Shown here: in pieces, positions 1 through 11,777 of the stretch
Numbering within the stretch: the first letter of the stretch is position 1
Layout: each line of letters opens with the position of its first letter
Assembly: GCA_963585895.1 (NCBI GenBank)
Contig: OY757917.1
Location: 107,196,130-107,260,129, forward strand
Reading direction: 5' to 3'
Length of the DNA stretch: 64,000 bases
Origin: Sepioteuthis lessoniana
Taxonomy: Eukaryota; Mollusca; Cephalopoda; Myopsida; Loliginidae
The notes under the pieces: model-generated
The model's input: the letters and a program-made list of their open reading frames with translations, nothing else
The model's database searches: none
Told to the model about the DNA's origin: nothing
Translations under genes and position numbers: made by a program

Positions 1-784
1 TACAGTGTGATAACTTAGAGTCAATGTTTTAACCGTCAATAAAATGCCTTTCAAGTGCTTGTTATAGATTATGTGATATCATTGAACAACAGTAACAATT
101 ACAATGTGTGTATATTCAATGAACTACATTTTATGTCTCATTAACTTGTCATTACTCTACGAGTGAATGGTGTACGTAATTGTTCTCTGAAATCAGATTT
201 ACATTTGTCATGAACTAAATTACGTAAACAAATTCAAATATCAAAGCTCTACTCTCACCAACAAAAACAAACGTGATGCAGAACTAAATATAGAAAAGGT
301 AAATGATTCTTATCCCAAATCTGGCTTAAAAAAAAACATTTCCATGAAAACTAAATGTACAATCTACCGCGCCATAGTTCTATCAACTCTGGTGTAAAGG
401 GGCAGAAACTTGGACTGCATGCAAAACGGATCGTCAAGCACTTCACGTCTGTATGATGTGTCACTTGCGCAAATATTAAAAGTCAAGTGGTGGTAGCATA
501 TCCCAAACAAATTCCTTCTGGAGAAATCTAAATTCCATAGCATGTAGAATATATTAACCCAACGCAACCTAATATGTGCTGCCAAAACAGATCCGGTATT
601 CTAAATTTGGATAAGGGTCACGTAAAGTAGGTAGACCAAAACTCAGGCAAAAGGAAATCATTAAATAAAACATGTGGGTCATAAACAAACCGTTAAACAA
701 TTCCCAATACCAGTCCAAAAAATGAACAAAAAAAAAACTGGGAAAAAAATTAACTAGACGTCGTCATCGGATACGGTGGAAGGC
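1..784. other. AT-rich stretch without a recognised gene
   Basis: No frame here looks like a conserved protein; the 73-codon minus-strand frame at 364-585 has no recognisable motif. A short sequence near 171-206 weakly resembles the start of the 81-bp direct repeat at 890 and 1095, which suggests an old repeat background. Confidence 0.5.

Positions 785-830
<46 letters not shown>
785..830. repeat. (TAG)n microsatellite
   Basis: About 15 uninterrupted TAG units. Simple sequence repeat with no coding role seen. Confidence 0.97.
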
Positions 831-831
<1 letters not shown>

Positions 832-889
832 ATTATACACGTAGTAATAAATCTAATAAACTATCATTGTATCTCATTATACTGTTATT

Positions 890-1175
890 AGTTTATGAAG
901 GATGTACGGAATTTTTCTCTGAAATCAGGATTACATCAGCCAAATAGGAAGCATGCAAATCCAACACATTTTGAGTAGCATCAATTGTTGTGGGCGACAG
1001 TAGTCGAGGGCATCCAGAAGCTCCCTTTTCAATAGCTACTACACCGAGGTGAAAGGGAGGGCGCTACTCCTTTGTCTGAATTGCTAAACTTTCTAGTTTA
1101 TGAAGGATGTACGGAATTTTTCTCTGAAATCAGGATAACATCAACCAAATAGGAAGCATGCAAATCCAACACATT
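890..1175. repeat. 81-bp direct repeat pair flanking a SINE fragment
   Basis: Bases 890-970 and 1095-1175 are almost identical (two or three mismatches). Between them lies about 120 bp of S1 SINE tail. The repeat is far too long for an ordinary target-site duplication, so a local duplication, or recombination around the SINE, is more likely. Confidence 0.85.
968..1087 (-). mobile_element. S1 tRNA-derived SINE, 3' fragment
   Basis: Matches the 3' half of the S1 copy at 1584-1855, including the blocks 'gtcgagggcatcc' and 'atagctactacaccgagg'. The tRNA-like head is absent. It lies between the two 81-bp direct repeats. Confidence 0.8.
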
Positions 1176-1583
1176 ATAGCTGATATTCATTAGGCTTCAT
1201 ATTCTATTTAGTTATCGTGACATTGGCTGATAAACAATTTAACGAAGATGTCTGACTGGCTGCCTTGGTGCTGTGAGTGCTACTCGATACCATTCTCTTA
1301 CAATGTTACACTGTTTTTCGTATTCTTTAAAACAGGTTTCTTTAAAATACCTAATTTACATTTGAGTTTAGTACAATTCACGGCGGAAGCGCTGGTTCTT
1401 ATTAGCTCATAGAAATTAGGCATTGATGAACATGATTGATTCTCAAGTCGGTGACCATTAAGTAACAGCTAGTGCAGTAAGCTGACGTCTGCTGCTTTGA
1501 ATAGAACACGCTCAGTCATCGTCTTTATTAAGAAGAAAATGAGGGGAAAGTTTAAATTAGTAACGTTTGCTAATCAGTTTCTA

Positions 1584-1855
1584 CAACATTTTGAGTAGCT
1601 TCAATAGTTGTGGGCGATAGTAGTCGAGGGCATCCTGAAGCTCCCTTTTCAATAGCTACTACACCGAGGTGAAGGGGAGGGCGCTACTCCTTTCCCTGAA
1701 TTGCTCCACTTTACCCTCGATACGCACCTTATATTGCTGAGTGTTAAGCAAGGATGTTTCAAGTACGATTTTTAAAGTTTTTGGTATGACTCGACCAGGG
1801 ATTGAACCCAGGTCTCCCGGACCATTGGCGAACCCTCTAACACCGTTTCTCATCC
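1584..1855 (-). mobile_element. S1 tRNA-derived SINE
   Basis: Read on the minus strand it starts with a tRNA-like head containing a box-B-like sequence (ggttcaatccc) near 1799-1809 and the decayed A-box side near 1830-1855. A family-specific body and a tail ending around 'gtcgccc/cactat' follow. Box A and B spacing is what a pol III promoter needs, and tRNA-derived SINEs of this kind are known from octopus. The open frame at 1659-1853 is only the translated SINE, and similar frames occur in every S1 copy. Confidence 0.85.
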
Positions 1856-1861
1856 AGTAGC

Positions 1862-2128
1862 ATCAATAAGTAAAGTAAAGTTAGCGACCATAGTCGAGGG
1901 TGACCCGAAGGCTCCCTTTTCGATAGCTACTACACCAAGGTGTAGGGGAGGGCGCTACTCCATTCCCAGGATTGCTCCACTTTACCCTTGAACCGTACCT
2001 TATAATGCTGAGTGTTAAGCAAGGTGGTATCAAGTACCATTTTTAAAATCTTTGGTATGACTCGACCTGGGATTGAACCCAGGTCTCCCGGGCCATTGGC
2101 GAACACTCTAACCGCTGGGCCAATGATA
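1862..2128 (-). mobile_element. S1 tRNA-derived SINE, second copy
   Basis: Same head-to-tail order as the neighbouring copy, on the same strand only a few bases away. The head is better preserved: minus strand 2128 to about 2050 reads as an A-box (tggcccagcggttagagtg) followed by a B-box (gggttcaatcccaggtc). The 74-codon minus frame at 1930-2154 is a SINE translation. Confidence 0.88.
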
Positions 2129-2159
2129 GCAATATTATTTAGAAACAATCCCAATATTC

Positions 2160-5100
2160 AAATATTTGCTTTGATATTTTAAAAAAATATCTCAACATAA
2201 TCTAGAAGGCCTCTGTCTTGAATTCAAGCGGATTCATATGAAAGTAACAAAAGAAACTTAAATGACACGAACGCTGGATAATTTTTATTAGAGCAATGGT
2301 TGCTACTGCTCCTACCACTACTACCACTATGGTCTCATCTACTAAATAACAAAAACTAGAGTAAGGAAAAGAGAAATTAATAAATGTACGTGGATATTAC
2401 TTATATCCCAATTACCGACTGAAGAATAAAAAGAATAAAATTTTAGCTTTACAAAACTATTAGCGTATTGGAAAACTTATAGGATGCGTGGGCTTATAAG
2501 ACACACGTCGAGTTTGGCAAATATTTAAAAAAAGATAAACAAGTTTAAGCTACAAATAGCAGGTGAAGTGTTTCCGCCTGACATTCAGATCTTTATTAAA
2601 TCCCAGCATTTTATATTTAAAAAACTTTATATATTTGTTTAAGTATGTGTATGATTATGCGAAGTCATTTAAATTTCTTTCTGACAGGTGTTATTTTATA
2701 GGAAATACTACTGTTATGCATTGATGCCTTAGAAAATATTTACCGACATCTTGTTTATAGTTGTGGGGATGTTTACTGTTTAATCTAAAGTCCTCTGCAG
2801 CATGATAATTCGACTACCCAATTAGCCAAAGCAGGCTGATGATTTCTAAAATGCATGGGATTATCTGGGTCATATTTTGGAAGATATAAGCCTATAGTAA
2901 TTAACATGCGTATCTTGAAAATAGGTAATCATAATGTCAGAAATATACATAAATATTTTCTAGGAATAAAGAGTCATCAACAGCGCTAGGGATAAATTTT
3001 AAAAACAGGGAAACAGAAAACAAAGAAAAGAATGACAGATGAACACTTTGATTAATTGTAGTCTTATTGGGTAATTTCTTGCCCATGACAATAATTTTTT
3101 CCTCGATATAGAACTCGGAGGATAGTCTTGTCTGATGCCTTGTTTTTTTTAGTACGCATTTCTAGTGATTAATTGTCAAAAATATGTAAATGGATCTTTC
3201 TAGCATTAGTTCTGTAAACAGCAAGGGTACAATAGCGTCCATTATTACATAGCAGATCTTAAGAATTGAATTTATAAAACAAAAACATTTTTAAATTCTT
3301 CTACGTAAATTGTGATAAGTATTTTTCTTCTTGTACTACACCATGGTGAATTTGAATGAAGAAGAATTAAAAATAATAATCATGTAATAGAAGCAAACTT
3401 ATCTATTAAAATAATATAGATTATACAATTAAATTTTCTCTTTCTCTATCTTTCACTCTATATATCTCATATATATACAACATTACACAAAAAAACCCAC
3501 TAGAGACAACTATCTTTAATAAAGATCATCAATTTCCAAACATCTCAGACAGGCTTCCCTACTCCCACGTGATTAAACCAATGAGATTCTGCACTGATCA
3601 TAACGAATTAAAAGACAAAGTGAAAAACTTAAACATAAGTTCAAAGCATGGGTATATTCCCATACGTTAATTGAAAACCAGATAAGTAAAGCCATCTCCT
3701 TTCTTGGTAAGTTATGTCAAAACTAAGACTGAAAGTCAATATGAATGGCAGCCACTCGCGGTCACATTCAACACTACTCTCCCACAACTAGCTCAAATAG
3801 TAAAAATTATTTGGACATTTTAAAAGTAAATCACAACTTTAAAATATATTTTTCAAGAACTAGGCATACAAACTTATCGTTGACTAAATAACTTCTAAGA
3901 AATTATAAATTCTTACAATATTCTAAATAATGATCAAATCCATAGAAGGCCATGTAATATCGAAAACAAACTCGGCTGCAAACGCTTCCCATCAAACAAC
4001 CTATTCAATAGTTTCACGAATAAAATGACTTTAAAAATTTACCGTATATCAAATTGCAGAATCAAAAAAGTAATTTATTAGACAGGAAAAGCGGCCAAAA
4101 ATAGACTGTGGAAAGTTAGAACGGACATTTTATATTAGATTAAATAACTACCAACTCAGGAATAATCGATGGATCAAAACGATCATATAGCTGTAGAAAA
4201 ACAGTTTTGCTTAAACGGTGACGGCTTTCACAGAGATGCAAATTCACCATCATAGAAAAAATAGACCATGCATAAAATAAAACCAATAAATGGATAAAAA
4301 AAGAAGAAATGGATAAAAAGCCTGGAAACATATTCGCCACTTAGATTAATGAGAAACTTAATTACTCATCCTTGAAGTAAAAATTTGGCAACAACAAACA
4401 ACTATACAGTCAAATAAACCAGACAATAAGTTACTGCTGATTCGAAAGTATCAGCTCTTGCAAACAAAGACTTACAAAAGACAAAACAAAAAATACTGGA
4501 CAGCAACCCCAATTTTAGACTTACACATTGTTTAAGTCACGGCTCATATGAAATGCACTCCTCCCGAATCTGTAGAAAATATAAGACAGTGTTTAATGTG
4601 TAATATGCAAATTTTAATTATTTTGTTAACTAGCAAAGGTAATGCAATTTTTTTTCTTGGGGTGAATTTTTCAATGTTTAAAACATTTGTTACCAGAAAT
4701 ATTAGTGTATTATAGTTCTATGTTGAGACAAACTAAATATTTATTTTCCGGTTTCATATTGTTTATTTTGTGGAATAAATCATTGGATTTAATGATAAGT
4801 GAATTTCTAATCGCACCAAAGAGATGGAATTACAGGGGTTAAAGATTTTGCGATATCATGGGTGGCAGTTTCAATCACAAAAACAGTTGAACATAAAGTC
4901 CGTATATTTTAATGATTTTAGGGGGATAATCAATCAATGAAAACCAGAATTTTTTTTTTTTTGTGATTAATGTTTTTATAGGGTTTATAAAATTATCGTT
5001 TATATTTTTAGTTATATTTTGAAAAAAATCTTTTTATATGTATTTTTGTCATCTATTAACCGGGTCAAGAGAAACTAAAACTATTGGACTTTATAAGAAA

Positions 5101-5625
5101 TTGAAAACCAAGGTTAAAGTAATGCTTGAATAATTTTGGGAATTTCGTGTTCATGACGAAATATTTTGAGAGAAAAAATGGGAAACACGTGTATAAAATA
5201 AATTTAGTAGCCTAGGCGACACGGACTGTGTAAAACCTACAAACAAAATACTACGTAAATCCACATTACTTTAGCAGAGTTCAAGAAACGATCAGATATA
5301 TTGTCTTTTACTATATTGTAATTTTAAAATACATGAATGATTAATTTTTTTTTGTAAAATAACTGCTGTATATTATCTGTTCTTTAAATGCAAAAATACA
5401 AATACTTAAATTCCATGTAACAATTGAACCTGGTCAAGAGAAGCTAATTATATTGGAATTTATAAGAAATTGAAAACCTTTGTGAACGTAAAATAGAATG
5501 CCTATAACGATGCAAGAGCCATAAATAAGGACTCCAATGAAATTTTAAAAAGAAATTAATTATGGACATTTATTTAATTAAAACTTAATACAAGCAGAAG
5601 TGGGAAGAAAGAAAAACAATTTTAT
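2160..5625. other. AT-rich stretch without a recognised gene
   Basis: About 3.4 kb with no conserved coding frame, tRNA-like head or terminal inverted repeats visible. The minus frame at 4140-4340 (66 codons) is hydrophobic at its start but has no family signature and no visible splice context. The only repeat seen is the diverged direct repeat at 5057-5478. Confidence 0.5.
5057..5478. repeat. Diverged 53-bp direct repeat pair
   Basis: 5057-5109 and 5426-5478 share the blocks 'ggtcaagaga' and 'ttataagaaattgaaaacc' and the spacing between them. The sequence between is not repeated. Origin unknown. Confidence 0.6.
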
Positions 5626-5984
5626 CGAAAACCTTGGGAAGCAGCATGGTGGACGAAAAAGCCAGCTGACTAAAAATCTGTCGGCTTAAAGCCATGCCTA
5701 ACCAAGCCCTGGACGTACGAATCCTACGGTTCAACGGCCAGGATCGAATAGTTTGATTGGAGAACTACTGCTGCTCATCTATAAGTGTGGCTTCTATATA
5801 TAAAAAAAAAAAAAGTCATGGAAAGATTACCATGACCCACACTCAAACCCCCTGTTCAAACTGCATCGCTCTTCGTGCGGGTAAAAAAGGGGCACGTCCT
5901 GTTGAGGTTGGGACCCTGCCTTCAGTGTTCGAAAAATCAACTACAAAGCTTAAAGTAAAACAAGAAATACTAAAATGCAAATGC

Positions 5985-6710
5985 CCAATACAAATAGTGA
6001 CATTCAACGTTTGAACTTGAAATAGAATAGGACAACTACAGCAGCTGACAGTATCGGCGATAGATCATAGCATAGACATTATATGCATACAAGAACACAG
6101 GTGCATTTATAGTGAAAATATTAAATATCACGATACTGGCAATAGATGGACATTAGCCACTGCATTTGCATGGAAAAGCTCCTTCAATACCATAATAGGA
6201 GGCTTAGGTATATTTATAGGACCACGGGACCTAAAATCACTTCATAGCATCGAGAAAATAAAACCGAGGATGATGGTAGCTACTTTTAATGGCAACCTTA
6301 GTGCAACAATCAGCTACTGCTACAGACCTACCAATGTTAGTGAAGAAACTGACTTCAAAGCCTTCTCTAATGAGCTATCCTCCCTTGTTCATATCATCCC
6401 GAAACATAATATTCTTGTCATTGGTGGAGACATGATTGCCCAAATTGGTAAAAACGTAAACCCCAAATTCAGCTTATACAACTCGTCAAACAGAAATGGG
6501 GAACATCTAACAGATTTCCCGCTATAAAAAAAGATTACCATGCTTCAATACAAATTTTCAGTAAAGGGAGGGAAAATTATAGACCTACACTTACGCACCT
6601 AATTATAAAAGCACAGATAGACTACGTCTTAATGAATAAGAAATGGAATTGTAGCGCATTGAATTGCGAGGCATATTTCTCTTTCGAGGGTGTGTTCTCC
6701 GATCAGCAAA
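5985..6710 (+). pseudogene. LINE endonuclease domain (EEP fold), degenerate
   Basis: An exonuclease/endonuclease/phosphatase-type nuclease that would nick target DNA to prime reverse transcription. The start motif IQIVTFNV is at 5986-6012, followed directly by a stop. The metal-binding Glu lies in ICIQEHR (6081-6101). A long clean stretch (6270-6526) includes SATISYCYRPTNVSEETD and VIGGDMIAQIGKN, where the family normally has DMNAQ, so the catalytic Asn is Ile here. The closing SDH motif reads SDQQ at 6698-6709, losing the catalytic His. The domain cannot be active. Confidence 0.85.
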
Positions 6711-7324
6711 TTGTCCCGGCAAAAGATACGACTGAGCCTACGAAGAAATGTGGCTCGAACATTAACCACCGTACACTATGACTGGTCACTGCTTAATAAC
6801 AGGGATATTAGAGATACATATACGATAACGCTAAGAAACAAATATGATGCACCACCGAAGAGGTCAGAAACACATACTCCGAATAACGAATATGAGGATT
6901 CCGTCAATGCCCACCTAGAAGCAGCAGAAGAATGCATATCAACTAAAGAAAGAACTAAACCTAGAGTCGCATGGGCGACATTAGCGGTTAGAATACGGCA
7001 TGCTGACATGAAAACTGCTTTCAAATATAACAGGAGGAAGACAAGCAATATCAATGCCCTGAAACTTAAAAAAGCACCAAATGAAATAGCTAAAATATAT
7101 ACAGAATACATACAAAATCAAATCAATAAGATTAGACAGGCTATGATGGCATGGCAAACAGTAAACGAAGAGAGCAGAGAGAAAAGCACGACGAAAGCTA
7201 AACTGAAATATACCAGCCAAGAAGAACAAATACAACTATGCAAACAAGATTTCAAGAATTTACATAAAAAAGCCCTCCGAAAGTTACACACGAACCAATC
7301 ACAAAACTTATTAGTAAACACTTA
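6690..7324 (+). pseudogene. LINE linker between endonuclease and reverse transcriptase
   Basis: An open frame of 211 codons covering the charged, helical linker of the LINE polyprotein (WSLLNNRDIRDTYT, EYEDSVNAHLEAAEE, KAKLKYTSQEEQIQL). It is the longest open stretch in the window but is not an independent gene. The frame begins with the end of the endonuclease domain and leads into reverse transcriptase motif 0/1 after a stop at 7323. Overlapping minus-strand frames are shadows. Confidence 0.8.
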
Positions 7325-7329
7325 AACAT

Positions 7330-8667
7330 CAAACTATGATAGTTTATGCTAGAAGAACTCGACTCAGTACTAAGAAAAATTCAAAATAGAAAAGCAGAAG
7401 GGCTTGATGAAATACCCCCAGAACTATGAAAGACAACGGAATTCGACTACATACTGTTCCGACACTTAAATGCCGTATATAATCAAAATACAATAGACAG
7501 ATGGACAAAGGGATGCATCCTACCCTTCTTTAGGAAGGGTGACCTCGGATTAGCCAAGAACTACCAAGGTATAACCCTTACATCCATAGTAGCCAAGATC
7601 TATGATGCTCTACTACGCAACCTCATAGAATCCTAAATTCAGAAGATACTTAGGAAGAACCAAAATGGCTTTCGGAGATATCGACCTATGACATCACAAA
7701 TTTTGACTATCCGTCGAATTCTAGAAGGTGTACATGCAAAAACACCTAGAGGCAACGATATTATTTGTCGTCGTTTCCCAGGCCTTTGACTCTATACACA
7801 GAGGGAAGATGGAGCAAATACTACTTGCCTACATCCTACCCAAAGAAACCGTCGCAGCCATAATGATGACATATAAAAACACGAAAGTAAAAGTCCGCTC
7901 CCCGGTTGGAGACACACACTACTTCGATATCGTAGCAGGTGTACTGCAAGGAGAAACATTAGACTCCATACCTCTTCATCATCTCCCTAGACTACGAGCT
8001 TTGATAGTCTATTGACAAAATGAAAGACAACAGTTTCAAAGTGAGAAATGAAAGATACCCCGCAAAAATAATTACGGACGCGGACTACACCGATAACATA
8101 GCACATCTGATAAGATACACACGCCCAAACCGAATCCTGGCTACACAGTCTGGAACGAGCAGCTGCTGGCATAGGCCTCCATGTTAACGCAGACAAAACA
8201 GAATACATATGCTTTAGTCAAAGAGGCGACATCTACACACTAAGGAATAGTTTTCTGAAACTACCTAGGAAGCAGTGTCCCAGCAACCGACACAGACATC
8301 AACAAGCGATTTGCAAAGGCATAGACAGCTATCTATAGACTATCAGTCATATGGAAGTCAAACCTGACCGATAAAATAAAACACATTTTTTCCAAGCAGC
8401 TGTTATATGGACGCTAAACATCTGGAGAAAAAAAGATTGACGGCATTTACACAAGAACACTGCGAGCAATATTGAATAATTCCTGGAGGAGGCACCCAAC
8501 AAAGCAGCAGCTGTATGGCAACCTGCAACCCATAAAAAAAAACTAGACAAATAAGACGAACCAGGCATGCGGAACACTGCTGGAGAAGTAAAGACGAACT
8601 TATAAGCGATGTACTACTGTGGACGAGCAAAGGCAGGGCAACCAGGTATAACCTACGTACAACTTCT
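7330..8667 (+). pseudogene. LINE reverse transcriptase and C-terminal domain, dead
   Basis: Recognisable in order: LDSVLRKIQNRKAEGLDEIP (template-binding motif), CILPFFRKGDLGLAKNYQGI, KNQNGFRRYRPMTSQ, QAFDSIHRGKMEQILLAY, VAGVLQGET and NADKTEYICFSQRGDI. The first catalytic Asp of the palm (usually F-V-D-F) is replaced by Val at 7770-7772. The YADD box reads YTDN at 8086-8097, so both catalytic sites are lost. Stops and frameshifts occur throughout. The C-terminal region (8390-8667) is interrupted by the SINE. Confidence 0.87.
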
Positions 8668-8960
8668 AGGGGTGTCCTCGTGGTGTAATGGTTAAAGCGA
8701 TGAACTGCGGAATCGTAGTACGCGAGTTCGTACTTCAGTCGCGCTATTATGTTCACTTTCGGGCAAATACCCTTGGGAAAGGTATGAACCCCCTTATTCT
8801 CCCTCCAGCTATGGGTAAATAGTAGGACGGACTAGGTTCTTCAGCCTTGTTGAGGCAACTAGTCTAGGAGAAGGAAAACTCTGAATTCAAACCTGTTAAA
8901 CTCCGCTTAAAAATTGACCTTGTGTCATATCCTGCCCGAGCGGAGGGGTTGGTAAATAGT
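8668..8960 (+). mobile_element. S2 tRNA-derived SINE inserted in the LINE (tail type B)
   Basis: A tRNA-like head starts near 8673 with A-box gtggtgtaatggttaaagcg and B-box-like gcgagttcgtacttc. The body 'cccttgggaaaggtatgaac' and a tail running 'ggactaggttcttcag ... ggggttggtaaatag' follow. Flanking target-site duplications are 8651-8667 and 8961-8977 (16 of 17 identical), and the LINE reading resumes after the second copy. The insertion therefore post-dates the LINE. Confidence 0.93.
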
Positions 8961-8977
8961 ACCTACGTACAACTGCT

Positions 8978-9101
8978 CTTTGCCGATACCAGGTAGCTTT
9001 GGGGACCTGCCGAGAGCGATGGACGATAGTGACGGGTAACGGGAGAGAGGAAGATCCATGCTGGTGGCGTAACATGATGATGATGATGATGATGATGATG
9101 A
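8978..9101 (+). mobile_element. LINE 3' end with (ATG)n tail
   Basis: Continuation of the LINE after the SINE, with the C-terminal coding end (gagagcgatggacgatag region) and the tail (ATG)n at 9073-9100. The same end and simple-repeat tail are seen in the truncated copies at 26.5 and 52.5 kb, so this is the element's own 3' terminus. Confidence 0.85.
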
Positions 9102-10757
9102 ATAATTACATTATTTTATTGTTATTATGTGCAAAACTTTAGCAACACTTCCACGTTTATGTGTTATTTTAGTAAATCATCGTCTCCTGTGTTAATGTAT
9201 GTGGTCTCAACGTTTTTGTCCTTGTTTAACTCCTTTATTGAAATCAGAATTATTGTGTATATTGTTTATGTTTATTAGATTTATTACGTTAAGGTTGCGA
9301 ATTTTAAACCAACGTGAAGGTTTTTTGTTTCATCTATGCTGAGTTGAGAGTTCGAAAAATTCTGAATAAGATAATTCATCCCAGTGCGTTTCCAGCGTAA
9401 AATATATGGCTTTTGTTCCAGTTTGGAAATTTGTCTTGTTTAATTCATATATTTTTTGGCCGTTTTGTGGGGCACACATTTTTTAACTCAACAGTTAAGG
9501 CTTTCAAGATTTGAATTTTCTAAAAATGAGGGATTTTTAATCGATTATTCAGGGAAAGGTTTTGTGTGTTCCGAAAAAGTGTGGTGGAACTTCTAAAAAT
9601 ATTTGACGTGATGATGGCTACAACTTTCTCAGAAATGAAGTCGGTTAAGAACATTTTCTTGTTTAACAAGAATGTTCGAAGAGCTATATCTGGTTCGTCT
9701 AACTTGGATAGTTTTTGTGATGGGTGGTATGTGGCCGTGCAGCTGCTGCTTTATGGTATGCTACCTCCAGGATTTGGTATTTTAAGATAATTTTGAAATA
9801 TATATATTTTTGACAAAAAAGGCAATATATCAAGAGAAATGGAATAAATCCAATTGTATAAAAATGTACAAATACGAAAAAAACATAAGAACTTCCAAGG
9901 ATGATTCAATTTAAAGTTGCATTAATTGCCTCCTTTAAACGTTACTTTTTTTTACCATTAAATCAGGACGTTTAAATATGTGATGTTGTATCTCTAGAAT
10001 TTTATTTGAATTATTATTTTTTCTTTTTGTTAAATGAAGCAAAAAGTGTGAAAGTTTTAAAAACATTCTATTTCCATTAGTGCCTTTCTGTTTCAAAACT
10101 GATCTAATTAGTGTTCGAAATTTATTTTCTGAACGTAACGTATGCAATAACATTCCAGTGTAAGTCAATTGAAGAAAACAACTATTACCTTCATTTGTTA
10201 AAAGTGTAATTAAAATTTACACTATTTGCGCTAAACATTAATGTTTTTAATATAGCAGTAAAAACTGGTTTATCCATGTGTTCGCTCCTAGGTGGGGTTC
10301 TTGAATGTATTTTTCTTAATTTTTTAAAATCTGGTGCTTTTAACTTTGTAGCTCCCAAAAATATCAAATATTTCCGTTATATAAAAAATATATGATATGT
10401 CCCGGGAAGGGATGTATTTAATCAAAATAGGAATGTGGTTTGGCTACTGTAACAGGTGTTGTACAGGTAGGTAATCATACTGGTACGAGAAGTGTGTTCC
10501 TACCGACACGGGACGTGCGACGTCGTAATGGTAGTAAATGTGCCTCTACATTGGTCTGTATTTATGGCTGACACCAGCCAACCATATTAAAATAAGTGGA
10601 GGCACCCAGGTGTATCCATATTCATTACGTCAATATATTACTGATATATCCAAAGAATAATGACTTAACGAAAAGTGCGGATGGATTAAACAAAATTAAA
10701 CCTACCAGAGATTTGGCATACGAACTAGAAAATAACACCTTACCTTTTTTTTTGTAT
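9102..10757. other. AT-rich stretch with one LINE scrap
   Basis: Apart from the LINE fragment at 9675-9785 I see no gene, repeat head or structured RNA. The open frames at 9566-9790, 9935-10168 and 10596-10820 have no family signature; the last two are chance frames or lead into the S1 SINE. Confidence 0.5.
9675..9785 (-). mobile_element. Decayed LINE C-terminal fragment
   Basis: The minus strand encodes a recognisable but broken version of the LINE C-terminal segment seen in other copies (hxQQLxGHxPPITKTIQVRRTR pattern), around 'ctgctgctttatgg' and 'ggttcgtctaacttgga'. It is heavily mutated and truncated at both ends. Confidence 0.65.
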
Positions 10758-11000
10758 CAGTGGCTAGAGTGTTCATCAATGGTCCGGGAGACCGGGGTTC
10801 AATCCCAGGTCGGATCATAACAAAGACTTTTAAAATGGCACTTAATACCTCCTTGCTTAACACTCAGCATTATAAGGTGCATATCAAGGGTAAAGTGGAG
10901 CAACCCAGGGGAAGAAATAGCGCCCTCCCCTACCCCTTGGTGCTGTAGCTATTGAAAAGAGAGTCTTCGGGTCACCCTCGACTACGGTCACCGACTTAAC
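10758..11000 (+). mobile_element. S1 tRNA-derived SINE
   Basis: Head with A-box-like cagtggctagagtgttcatc and B-box ggttcaatcccaggtcgg, then the S1 body (cttgcttaacactcagcat) and tail (gggtcaccctcgactacgg, then T/A-rich aacttttacttact). This is the only plus-strand S1 copy in the window. The 62- and 74-codon frames over it are SINE translations. Confidence 0.88.
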
Positions 11001-11350
11001 TTTTACTTACTAAATGATCACAAGAAACTAGAATTTTAACTTCATCACAAATACAATATTAGAATTTTAAATGATCACGTGCTTTTTTACTCACATTAGA
11101 AAACCAAAATGAAAAGAAAATTCAAATGATCTGAGATATTTTAAGATTACAAATCCAAGTTTTAAATCATGAATTCAACTATACAGAAAATCCAATCGAA
11201 CTACTAAATGCTAAATTCTTTATTCAACATATTTAAGTAAAAGCTCTGAAAATACACAAACGTAAATGTTTTTTTTTAAGTTCCTAATTTTTTTTCAAAT
11301 GATAATTTATTACATAGATTTATCATTTTACCCTACAATTCAACCACAAT

Positions 11351-11775
11351 CTTGCCCAGTCGGCTGGGGCTGTACAATACACCGACTGCTATCATATCCG
11401 AACGAGTGTTCTGGATATGAAACTAAACAATCTGATAGTGAGGTTCTAGCAATGCTGGAGCTTTGGGGAATGCGGAGTACCCCTCCATTGCCATCGATCC
11501 CAGGTCCCCTCTTGCCCGGAGTGGTAGCTCCTGATAAGGGTCCTATCTATAGGTTAAATAGAACTAAACCGTGCTTCTTGCACTATACCGATTTTTGCAT
11601 TTAAACTGCGTATTCCGGCTAAACTGAATTGTTTAAAATAGAACTGTTTTGACTTTGGAACTGCGTACTAATGCTGAACTGAATTGCTCAAAATAGTACT
11701 TTTTTAACGGCTAAACTATATACTTATGCTGAATTGAATTATTTCAAATAAAACTGTTTGATATTTAACTCTGTG
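11351..11775 (+). repeat. C-family interspersed repeat, copy 1
   Basis: Unnamed family. The head begins 'gcccagtcggctggggctg' and contains 'cacta/aaacaatctgat' and 'tgctggagctttgggga' blocks. It runs to 'ctataggttaaatagaac' and is followed by degenerate tandem units around 'gaattgtttaaaatagaac'. The next copy follows head-to-tail. The 112-codon frame at 11266-11604 is a translation of this repeat. I cannot assign it to a superfamily: no tRNA head, no inverted termini, no coding sequence. Confidence 0.75.
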
Positions 11776-11777
11776 TA

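Larger units (their letters stand above)
5630..9101 (+). mobile_element. RTE-like LINE, near full length, inactive
   Basis: A non-LTR retrotransposon with the order apurinic-type endonuclease, linker, reverse transcriptase, C-terminal domain and a short 3' end closing in (ATG)n. The coding sequence is spread over several frames with stops and frameshifts. An S2 SINE at 8668-8960 splits the C-terminal part. Truncated relatives lie at 9675-9785 (minus), 26049-26563 (plus), 44370-44985 (minus) and 52499-52966 (minus). The exact 5' end is uncertain. Clade assignment (RTE-like) is from the domain order, the simple-repeat tail and recognition of the protein family, not from a search. Confidence 0.85.

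Noticed and set aside
8673-8750. tRNA gene
   Set aside because: Box A and B are present but no acceptor stem pairs, and the sequence continues into a SINE body and tail with target duplications.
11266-11604. 112-codon frame as a small gene
   Set aside because: It translates the C-family repeat, which recurs at many other places without an open frame.
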